6,635 nt of DNA from positions 1 to 6,635 of the forward strand of contig CAYMRB010000509.1 in the NCBI GenBank assembly GCA_964392615.1, given 5' to 3'. The first letter of the stretch is position 1. Every line of letters begins with the position of its first letter. Made by a program: the position numbers and the translations under genes. Origin of the DNA: CAYMRB01 sp964392615. GTDB taxonomy: Bacteria; Planctomycetota; UBA8108. Below the pieces are notes generated by a model. That model was not told the origin of the DNA, ran no database searches, and saw nothing but the letters and a program-made list of their open reading frames with translations. Positions 1-6,177 of this stretch are shown piece after piece.

Positions 1-2454
1 GACGGCGCGGAACTCGTTGCCCTCGCAGGTCTCCTCGCCGTCCGTGATGACGATCAGCACGCGGCGGTCGCGGCGGCCGAACTGCCGCAGATACGAGCCG
101 GCGTGGTCGATCGCGTCCGCGATCGGCGTATCACCGTTCGGCCCCACGGCGTCCATCGCCGCGACGACAGCCTGAGGATCCTCGACGAACGGGCTGGCCA
201 GCCGGATGCCGCCGCAGCCGGAGAAGGTCATCAGTGCAACCTCCGTGTCGTCGCCGAGCTTCGCGGGGTCCAGCGCGTCACGAACGGCCTGTCGCGCCCG
301 GACGATGCGGCCGTTGTCCTTCATGCTTCCGGAAGCGTCGACGAGCAGGAGCAGGCTCGTCCCGGGCTCGATCGGCTCGAGGCGGACGCGATGCCGCCGG
401 TCGACGCCGCCTTCGTAGCCGCTCCACTCCGATTTCGTCCCCCCCCAGCGCGCGACCGTCGCGGGATCGTCGAGCTCCCGCTGGGTGACCGGGTCCGCCG
501 CCTTCACCTCGATCCACGCGAGCTTCGGCAGCTCTTCGAGCGTGAACGAGCCGCGCCAGACCGAGCCTTCGAGGTTGCCGTCGATCGCGCGTTCGCCGAG
601 CTCGACCGACTCGGCCGCGACCGCCCCCTCGAACGTCAGCTCGAGCGTGAACGCATCACGACCTTCGAGGACCTCGTCAGCTTCGACGCGTCGATCGCGT
701 TCGAGACGGGCGTTGTCGCGTTCGGCGATGAGATCGGCGAGGAGCCGGTTCATCTCCTCGAGCGCTCCTGTGTGGAGCCGTCGCTTGCGACCTTCGAGCT
801 CGAGCGCGTGTGTCATCGTCGCGCGCAGCCAATCGGCCGCGGCGTACTCCCGCCACGCCTCGACGCGGAAGCTGTCGACGCCTTGCTTCAACGCCTCGAC
901 GAGCACGGACTGGATCAACTGATTGCGCACACCCTTCCGGTGGTCCGCGCTCCAGAGACGCTCCTTCATCTTCGAGAGAAACGCGCTCGGCGACTGCTTC
1001 AACCAGCTGACGTAGCTGCCGAGCCCTCGCCCCGGGCTCGCCTCCGCGACCCACTCGTACGCCTCACCGCCGATGATCTCCTCCTCGACGACGACCCACA
1101 GGCGTCCTCCTTCGACGAGGCCGGCGAGCCCCTTGCGCGTGTAGCCGTTCTTCAGGCCCGTTCCGGGGGCTCCGTAGTCGGCGGTGGCGTACGCCTCGAG
1201 CGCGCGTTTCATCGCGACGTACGTCTGACTCTTGACGTCCGTCGCACCGCCGTAGAGCGGGCTCGCCGTCAGCGCGGCAACGCTCGTGTCCGGCAGCGGT
1301 TGCGTCGGCATCTTCGTGACGTCCCACTCCGGATTGCGCTTCTGGTCGGTGACGCCCCAGTACGCTAGCTCGCCGAGCTTGAACGAGGCCTCGATCGCGA
1401 ACGCCCAGGGACCGAAGGTATCCCAGTCGCTCGCGATCGTCGCCGCGGAGTCGCCGATCTCGACCAGGATCTTGCCCCAGGTCGCGATGCCGCCGTGCAG
1501 GAAGCCCGCGTCCTCGCCGCCGACGAGAGCGACGTACGCATCGAGGAGCCGCTGCGTCTCCTTCATCTGTGGGACAAGCGCTTCGATCAGGTCGTCGACG
1601 CGGCGCTGGCACAGCGCGATGTGGCGCCCCTGCTCGTCGATCGATTTGCGCAGGGCGGCGATCTTCCGGTCGAGCCTCTCCTCCGCGCTCACCCAGCGCG
1701 CGGCGAACCGCGCGTGGCCCGACGCGTCGAGCACGCGCACCTGCACGAGGAACGGCGGCGCGACGCCCTCGAGCTTCTCGGGCGCGGCGAGGAGAAGGTC
1801 GGCGAGCTTGGCCTGGGCCTCGGCCAGGAGCTTCTCGTGGGTCGCGACGCCGTCCTGCGCGACTTGGACGTCGACGGCGGGAACGGCGACCTCGTCGCGC
1901 AGGCGGTCGCGTTTGTCGCGTGCTTTGCGAAGCGCCTTGCGCAGCTTCTCGAGTCGGCCCGGAATGCCCGCGCGATCGAGCTTCGACTGCTTCAGACGTT
2001 CGAAGGCGAGAACGTAGCGGCGGGCCGCTTCGACCTTCGCATCCGAAGCGCCCTCCTTCAGCAGTCGCTCGAGCTGACCGCGATAACGCGCGAGCTGACG
2101 GTCGATGTGTGCGCTCGACGTCTTGGCCGCGCGGCGGAGCGACTCGATGCGCTCCTCGATCCGCGTGCGTCGCGCGCCGGCCTCGCGGACCGCGGCCTCG
2201 GCCGCGGCGAGGGGCTCGAGCTTGCGCGCGAGCTCCGCGCGCGCGGCGTCGAGCTCGGAGCGCAGGTTGTCGACGTGCCTGCGCGCGGAGTCGATCTCCT
2301 GGCGCACTCGTCTCTCGACCATCTCGTCGGCCGAGAGGCCGGTAACGACGACGACGGCGGCAACGACGGTGAGGACGGTGACGATGTGCGGCACCGCGGC
2401 AAGGACGACGCACTTCCCTCGCGCGGGCCGGCTTCCGGCAGCAGGTCTTATCAC
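1..2454 (-). CDS. Membrane-anchored coiled-coil protein with VWA domain (3' end cut off)
   Basis: An open frame of 818 codons runs from a GTG at 2454 off the left edge, so the C-terminus is missing. Order of parts: a short basic N-terminus (MIRPAAGSRPARGK); one hydrophobic helix at about residues 15-40, rich in Val and Ala; charged coiled coil at about 41-225, with Gly/Pro breaks near 160-167 and 192; a short beta-like stretch at 232-256; a second coiled coil at 257-310; an unrecognised Trp/Tyr-rich part at 319-480; helices to about 595; a beta-rich stretch at 598-698; and a VWA domain from about 699. The metal-ion-dependent adhesion site is complete: DASGS at 706-710, Thr776 in DTPIADAI, and Asp805 in VITDGEETC. 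The basic N-terminus suggests an N-in topology with the bulk outside the cytoplasmic membrane. VWA domains of this type bind protein partners through a divalent cation; the partner here is unknown. The gene is transcribed divergently from the exported dikinase. I am sure of the gene and VWA fold, but not of its role. Confidence 0.93.
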   Translation of the reverse strand, partial: MIRPAAGSRPARGKCVVLAAVPHIVTVLTVVAAVVVVTGLSADEMVERRVRQEIDSARRHVDNLRSELDAARAELARKLEPLAAAEAAVREAGARRTRIEERIESLRRAAKTSSAHIDRQLARYRGQLERLLKEGASDAKVEAARRYVLAFERLKQSKLDRAGIPGRLEKLRKALRKARDKRDRLRDEVAVPAVDVQVAQDGVATHEKLLAEAQAKLADLLLAAPEKLEGVAPPFLVQVRVLDASGHARFAARWVSAEERLDRKIAALRKSIDEQGRHIALCQRRVDDLIEALVPQMKETQRLLDAYVALVGGEDAGFLHGGIATWGKILVEIGDSAATIASDWDTFGPWAFAIEASFKLGELAYWGVTDQKRNPEWDVTKMPTQPLPDTSVAALTASPLYGGATDVKSQTYVAMKRALEAYATADYGAPGTGLKNGYTRKGLAGLVEGGRLWVVVEEEIIGGEAYEWVAEASPGRGLGSYVSWLKQSPSAFLSKMKERLWSADHRKGVRNQLIQSVLVEALKQGVDSFRVEAWREYAAADWLRATMTHALELEGRKRRLHTGALEEMNRLLADLIAERDNARLERDRRVEADEVLEGRDAFTLELTFEGAVAAESVELGERAIDGNLEGSVWRGSFTLEELPKLAWIEVKAADPVTQRELDDPATVARWGGTKSEWSGYEGGVDRRHRVRLEPIEPGTSLLLLVDASGSMKDNGRIVRARQAVRDALDPAKLGDDTEVALMTFSGCGGIRLASPFVEDPQAVVAAMDAVGPNGDTPIADAIDHAGSYLRQFGRRDRRVLIVITDGEETCEGNEFRAV

Positions 2455-2460
2455 GACGTT

Positions 2461-2464
2461 CTCC
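2461..2464 (-). promoter_or_regulatory. Ribosome binding site that fixes the GTG start of the VWA gene
   Basis: Read on the minus strand, GGAG lies six bases before a GTG at 2454-2452. The residues that follow give a basic tail and then a transmembrane helix, which is a sensible N-terminus. The reading frame stays open further upstream, including an ATG at 2712, but that extension has no comparable ribosome binding site and encodes only Arg/Gly/Val-rich, low-complexity sequence. Confidence 0.7.
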
Positions 2465-2693
2465 AGGCGAGGTCCCCTTGAGTATTCGGCGGACCGCTGC
2501 ACGGGAGTGAAGTGTGTCGCAAAGGGGCGTGAGCGTACGACTCCGCGCCTCCCGCAGAGGCCTCGGATACCCCCGGGACCCACAACGCCACGTCCCGGAG
2601 GATCCGCCACGGCCGCTCGCGTGCCAACACTCCCGCCAACGGCGTCCCGATGACGGGCACTCGCCACCTCTGTCCCGCGGGCTCTGACCGGCA

Positions 2694-2718
2694 GCACGGC
2701 ATCGTGCCGCATCGTCCC
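2694..2718. repeat. Small inverted repeat plus tandem 10-mer, possible regulator site
   Basis: GCACG (2694-2698) and CGTGC (2703-2707) form an inverted repeat around GCAT. The right half belongs to a tandem pair of 10-mers, GCATCGTGCC (2699-2708) and GCATCGTCCC (2709-2718), differing at one base. The 10-mer GCATCGTGCC recurs exactly at 2856-2865 inside the strong palindrome next to the dikinase gene. Sharing the same core suggests that one DNA-binding protein may recognise both places. The arms are short, so this site alone is weak; the repetition is what makes it notable. Confidence 0.45.
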
Positions 2719-2847
2719 GCACTTCTGACACGGGCTGTTAATTCTCACGCTCCGATTCTCGTCGGCCTTTACAACCCCGGCGGTGTCCGGAGTTCCGACG
2801 AATTCGCAAAGCTCTGTGCGTGAGCGCGTTGCGATGACTTCCGGCAC

Positions 2848-2868
2848 CATGGCACGCATCGTGCCATG
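2848..2868 (+). promoter_or_regulatory. Perfect 9-3-9 palindrome resembling a sigma-54 (-24/-12) promoter
   Basis: The arms CATGGCACG (2848-2856) and CGTGCCATG (2860-2868) are exact reverse complements around CAT. The same bases match the sigma-54 pattern: TGGCACG at 2850-2856 is the full -24 consensus. GG (2851-2852) and GC (2863-2864) are exactly ten bases apart, as that promoter class requires. The -12 element reads GTGCC against TTGCW, so two of its five bases differ. If used, transcription would start near 2876 and leave about 38 bases before the ATG at 2914. Because the site is symmetrical, the GG-N10-GC spacing also exists on the minus strand. The alternative reading is an operator for a dimeric repressor or activator. 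The sequence cannot decide between these, and both may hold. Confidence 0.5.
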
Positions 2869-2899
2869 TGCGGCATCTCCGTAAGAAACCCGAAGCAAC

Positions 2900-2906
2900 G
2901 GAGGAG
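2900..2906 (+). promoter_or_regulatory. Strong ribosome binding site for the dikinase gene
   Basis: GGAGGAG lies seven bases before the ATG at 2914. It selects this start over the in-frame ATG at 2866, which sits inside the palindrome, has no ribosome binding site, and would put 16 charged or polar residues in front of a good signal peptide. Confidence 0.88.
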
Positions 2907-2913
2907 TTCCGCC

Positions 2914-5900
2914 ATGCGCTGTTCGCGCTGTTTCGCGGTCGCCTTGGCGATCGCTGTGCCCCTCGTGGGCGGAGGCGGTTTCGCCCACGCGCAGCAGGGC
3001 AGCTGCGCCGCCGTCCCGTCGCCTGCGTGGCGACCCCGCCTGGAGTTTCCCCACGATCACTTCCAGGCCGAGGGCGGCCGACTCGCGTCGTGGGTCAAGT
3101 TCACGATTCTGAACTGCGATCGCACGACGGTGTTCTTCCAGAACTCCGTACGCTATCCGTTTCACTACGACTTCGCGTCCGAGACGCTCGGCCCGTTCCT
3201 GGATCTCGGGCGCGACGAGTTCGAGCGGCGAACGCTTCACGCCGATCGTCAGGAGGCCGTCCTTGGCGCAGTGATCCTCCCGAGCTGGCGGCGGACGACA
3301 CCGCTGCCCCAGGAGCTTGGCGTGCAGCTCATCCGCGAAGATCCGTACGAGCCGGATGAGGTGATCGAGTTGTTCCGTCGTGTGGTCGAGAGTGTCGACG
3401 CTCCCGAGGGCGTGCGAGCCTTCTACTTCCCGACGGCGCTGCAGCGCGCCGCAGCCCACGAGAACGCCGCCACGCTCCTCGCGGCGGGCATCGAGATCTC
3501 GTCGCCGGACCGGTGGGCCGACGACGACACCGTGTACGCGGAGGGATGGGCGCTCGGTCGACTCAAGTACTTCTCGTCCGACGAGATCGACGCCGCGTAT
3601 CGGGACGGGCGCCTCTCCGCCGCTGACGTGCTCGTGACCGATGCCATGCCGTCGGACGTGCCGTTTGTCGCCGGGTTGATCACGGAGGCGCCCTCGTCGC
3701 CGAACTCCCACGTCGCCATCCTCGCGCGCGAGTTCGGTGTGCCGTTTGCCCACTGCGTCGATGAGGCGGGACGCCAGGCCGCGACCGCGCTGATCGGGCG
3801 AACCGTCCTGCTGCGAGCGTACGAGGACAGCTCCCGGCCGGACGTTCGACTCGTCGACATGGAAGGGCGGGTCGACCCCGCCACGCTCGAGGAGGTCCTG
3901 ACGCTCAAGGCGCTCCCGCCCCTCGACCTCGAAGCGACGGCGTCCGCCGGCGTGTTTGCCATGCCGGTGCGCGGCCTTCGACCTGCGGACGTGCGCTACG
4001 TCGGCGGCAAGGCCGCGGGCTACGGTGTCCTGCTGGACGCGGTGCCCGAACACACTCGCGAGGCGGCCGCGCTGACCTTCGACCTCTGGGATGCGTTTCT
4101 CGACCAAACGCTCGACGGCGGCTCGTCGCTCCGGGAGGAGATCGGCATTCGACTGGCACCGTTTCGATCGTACCCGCCCGACGATCTTCCCGGGCTTCTC
4201 GACACGCTCGACGGAATTCGCGACCTGATCAAGGACGAGGAGACCACGACCTTTCCGCCGCCGGCGCGACAAGCCGTGACGTCGGCGTTGCTCGATCCCC
4301 GCTACGGATTCGACCCGTCGAGGAAGCTCCGATTCCGCAGCTCGACCAACGTCGAGGACACCGACTGGTTCACGGGTGCCGGTCTTTACGATAGTCGCAG
4401 TGGCTGTCTGGCCGACGACCTCGACGGAGACGTCGAGGGCCCCAGCGCCTGCGATCCGCAGCGGGCTGACGAGCGCGGCGTGTTCGTCGCGATCCGACGC
4501 GTCTACGCGAGCTTCTACAACGACACGGCTTATCTCGAGCGTCTCCGCTGGGGTGTCGATGAGAGCCGCGTGGGCATGGCGGTGCTGGTGCACCACTCGT
4601 TTCCTGACGAGACGGAGCTCGCCAACGGAGTGGCGATCCTCACGGGCGGCTCGTCGAGCTGGAGCGGTCTCATCGTGAGCCAGGCCGGCGCGGTCTCCGT
4701 GTCGAATCCGCAGGACGGATCACGCCCCGAGGAGGTCGGGGTCGAGGTGGCGCGGTCCACCCGCGCGAGACTGCTGCGACCTTCCAGCCGACTGCGACTC
4801 GGCCGGACCGTACTCGCTTGGGACGTCGACTACAGGTCGCTCGCCGAGCTCATGGCTCGCGCGGCAGAGCGGCATCTCGAGCTCACGGGGCGCCCGACCG
4901 GCCGGTTCGACATCGAGTTCAAGAAGACCGCCCCGGACGGGGCGCTGGTCGTCAAGCAGATCCGACGGCTGCCTCTCGCCGACGATTCGGCGTCGGTCAC
5001 GCCCTACCTGCTCAACGAGCCGATCGTCATCGACACCCTCCAAGGCGAGGCCAGCGACGTGTTCGCGAACCACCGTCTCAAGTCCGCGTGGACGCTCGAG
5101 ACGCGCAGTATGTGGCTGACGCCCGAAAACGTCGACGCGGGGATCTACTCGCGGCTCGACGGGCGCTTGCCGGATGGGTGCATCGTATTCCAGCGAGCCG
5201 GCGACCCGGCCTCGTTCCCGCAGGCCGAGCACTCGTACGACGGCTCGACGTTGCTCGACGGTTGGGTCGAGGCGGAGGTCGCGAATCCGCGACGGTATAC
5301 ACTCGAGACACGCCTCGTGCCGACGAGCGTCACGGCGTCGCAGTGCCCGGTCCTGACGCAGCGCGACTTCGGTGAGCGGTGGCTTCACGCCTCCTACGCG
5401 TCGGACGTCTTGGGGCAGACCGTGAGTCTCGACCTGGAGCCGCGACGCGAGGAGTCCGTCTGGCTCTTCCCTCGAGCAGCGGAGAGTGCAGACGACATCC
5501 TTCAGGAGCGAACGTTCGAGGCGGACGGCATCGCCATCGAGTCCACATTCTACTGGCCGGACGGTACGGACGCGGTTCCCAGGGAGCCGGTCGACGCGTT
5601 CGAGAACGCGTTCGAGGGCTGGAAGACCGCGCCCCTCCTTCGATGGGTCGAGACCCGCATCGAGGGGTTGACTTCGCGGCCGATCACGCTGCGCGACCCG
5701 TTCGCCCAGTCGTACCGCCCCCAGCACCACAATATGGGCGAGAACTACATCTTCGCGCCGCACCTCGACCCCGAGGTTCCTGCGGATCTGTTGGCCGAGC
5801 TCGATGCGTCGGGTGTTCACCTGGTCTACGTGTTCGACCGCAGCGACCGCACGGACATCCGTCTCATGAGCGCCGAGGAGATCGGCCACCTCTGCGTTTG

Positions 5901-6123
5901 CGAGGGGCGTCTTCGCGGTGACGTGAACCAGGATGACCGCATCGATCTTTCCGACGCGGTGTTTCTCCTGGATCTGCTGTTTTCGGGGCGCGGAGCGCCC
6001 GCGGCCGTCGATCGCCGGTCCGACATCAACGGTGACGGCGGCGTCGACATCTCCGACCCGATCTACTTGCTTCGCTACCTCTTCCTGGGCGGCCCTGCGC
6101 CATCGTCGGATTGCGACGAGTGA
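2914..6123 (+). CDS. Exported PPDK/PEP-synthase/glucan-dikinase-like protein with dockerin-type tail
   Basis: The product is 1069 residues long. Residues 1-26 form a signal peptide (basic start, hydrophobic core, cleavage after AHA). Residues about 45-235 are an N-terminal part with no fold I can name, containing YPFHYDF and WALGRLKY (212-219). A swivelling phosphohistidine domain follows at about 237-330: NSHVAILAREFGVPF places the likely phosphoryl-carrying histidine at 266. An ATP-grasp domain covers about 355-690: GGKAAG with Lys366, FRSSTNVED with Arg475, VYASFYND at 530-537, and FDIEF with Asp666 and Glu668, then Gln682 and Arg684. These correspond to the ATP-binding residues known from pyruvate phosphate dikinase, so the ATP half looks intact. 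The family moves the beta phosphate of ATP to the histidine and then to an acceptor, releasing AMP and Pi. The C-terminal PEP/pyruvate barrel is not recognisable. Instead there are about 300 unassigned residues (690-995) and two calcium-type loops (1003-1014, 1037-1048). The histidine-before-ATP-grasp order resembles glucan, water dikinases. Acceptor and substrate are unknown. Family membership is confident; activity is inferred. Confidence 0.93.
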   Translation: MRCSRCFAVALAIAVPLVGGGGFAHAQQGSCAAVPSPAWRPRLEFPHDHFQAEGGRLASWVKFTILNCDRTTVFFQNSVRYPFHYDFASETLGPFLDLGRDEFERRTLHADRQEAVLGAVILPSWRRTTPLPQELGVQLIREDPYEPDEVIELFRRVVESVDAPEGVRAFYFPTALQRAAAHENAATLLAAGIEISSPDRWADDDTVYAEGWALGRLKYFSSDEIDAAYRDGRLSAADVLVTDAMPSDVPFVAGLITEAPSSPNSHVAILAREFGVPFAHCVDEAGRQAATALIGRTVLLRAYEDSSRPDVRLVDMEGRVDPATLEEVLTLKALPPLDLEATASAGVFAMPVRGLRPADVRYVGGKAAGYGVLLDAVPEHTREAAALTFDLWDAFLDQTLDGGSSLREEIGIRLAPFRSYPPDDLPGLLDTLDGIRDLIKDEETTTFPPPARQAVTSALLDPRYGFDPSRKLRFRSSTNVEDTDWFTGAGLYDSRSGCLADDLDGDVEGPSACDPQRADERGVFVAIRRVYASFYNDTAYLERLRWGVDESRVGMAVLVHHSFPDETELANGVAILTGGSSSWSGLIVSQAGAVSVSNPQDGSRPEEVGVEVARSTRARLLRPSSRLRLGRTVLAWDVDYRSLAELMARAAERHLELTGRPTGRFDIEFKKTAPDGALVVKQIRRLPLADDSASVTPYLLNEPIVIDTLQGEASDVFANHRLKSAWTLETRSMWLTPENVDAGIYSRLDGRLPDGCIVFQRAGDPASFPQAEHSYDGSTLLDGWVEAEVANPRRYTLETRLVPTSVTASQCPVLTQRDFGERWLHASYASDVLGQTVSLDLEPRREESVWLFPRAAESADDILQERTFEADGIAIESTFYWPDGTDAVPREPVDAFENAFEGWKTAPLLRWVETRIEGLTSRPITLRDPFAQSYRPQHHNMGENYIFAPHLDPEVPADLLAELDASGVHLVYVFDRSDRTDIRLMSAEEIGHLCVCEGRLRGDVNQDDRIDLSDAVFLLDLLFSGRGAPAAVDRRSDINGDGGVDISDPIYLLRYLFLGGPAPSSDCDE
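5914..6099 (+). repeat. Dockerin-type calcium-loop pair at the C-terminus of the exported dikinase
   Basis: Two 12-residue loops follow the D-x-N-x-D-x3-D-x2-D calcium pattern. Loop one (residues 1003-1014) has Asp1003, Asn1005, Asp1007, Asp1011 and Asp1014. Loop two (1037-1048) has Asp1037, Asn1039, Asp1041, Asp1045 and Asp1048. Each is followed by a hydrophobic helix (AVFLLDLLF and PIYLLRYLF), then GGPAP and a short acidic end with Cys1067. In cellulosomes, dockerins dock onto cohesins. In planctomycete-like proteins the same module is common at secreted C-termini and its partner is usually unknown, so cohesin binding should not be assumed here. Confidence 0.85.
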
Positions 6124-6177
6124 GCGGAAGTTCGCCGTGTGGAAATCCGTGTCCGACTCTGCAGAGAGGAACCTGTC
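6124..6177 (+). other. Short operon spacer
   Basis: The 54 bases between the dikinase stop and the next start hold no terminator hairpin. A 10-base perfect palindrome, CTCTGCAGAG (6157-6166), overlaps the downstream ribosome binding site but has no loop and is probably incidental. The spacing and the absence of a terminator favour co-transcription of the two exported proteins. Confidence 0.55.
6163..6170 (+). promoter_or_regulatory. Ribosome binding site for the second exported protein
   Basis: AGAGAGGA ends seven bases before the ATG at 6178. This supports that start, which opens directly into a signal peptide. Confidence 0.75.

Larger units (their letters stand above)
2455..2913. other. 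Divergent intergenic region, 459 bases
   Basis: This stretch separates the start codons of the two divergent genes and must hold both promoters. It contains the palindrome at 2848-2868, the related repeat cluster at 2694-2718, and ribosome binding sites at each end. A modestly AT-richer patch lies at about 2737-2774. I found no convincing sigma-70 -35/-10 pair on either strand; the best -35-like string, CTGACA at 2725-2730, has no matching -10 at normal spacing. No promoter for the VWA gene could be assigned. No small gene, RNA gene or terminator hairpin is supported here. Confidence 0.8.

Noticed and set aside
103..1368. Plus-strand open frame of 421 codons opposite the VWA gene
   Set aside because: It is the codon-aligned antisense of a gene with clear motifs, lacks recognisable domains, and arises from GC-rich codon bias.
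1495..2481. Plus-strand open frame of 328 codons opposite the coiled coil
   Set aside because: It mirrors the Lys/Arg/Glu-rich coiled-coil codons and has no independent start signal or motif.
2557..2564. GAGGCCTC palindrome
   Set aside because: Eight-base palindromes are expected by chance in GC-rich sequence, and it has no related copy nearby.
2455..2712. Longer VWA protein starting at an ATG at 2712 on the minus strand
   Set aside because: The frame is open, but the added 86 residues are low-complexity and Arg/Gly/Val-rich, with no ribosome binding site. The GTG at 2454 has GGAG six bases upstream and leads into a membrane helix.
1064..2731. Minus-strand open frame of 555 codons
   Set aside because: It is out of register with the VWA frame and encodes an Arg-rich sequence with no motifs. 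It is a by-product of high GC.
2725..2759. Sigma-70 promoter from CTGACA (2725-2730)
   Set aside because: No acceptable -10 element lies at 16-18 bases; GATTCT at 2754 is too far away.
2866..2913. Upstream in-frame ATG adding 16 residues to the dikinase
   Set aside because: It lies inside the palindrome, has no ribosome binding site, and would bury the signal peptide. The ATG at 2914 has GGAGGAG at ideal spacing.
4720..5889. Minus-strand open frame of 389 codons opposite the dikinase
   Set aside because: It is in the antisense codon register of a strongly supported gene; the product is Arg/Val/Asp-rich without motifs.
6157..6166. CTCTGCAGAG palindrome as a terminator
   Set aside because: It has no loop, is short, has no T-run, and overlaps the next ribosome binding site.
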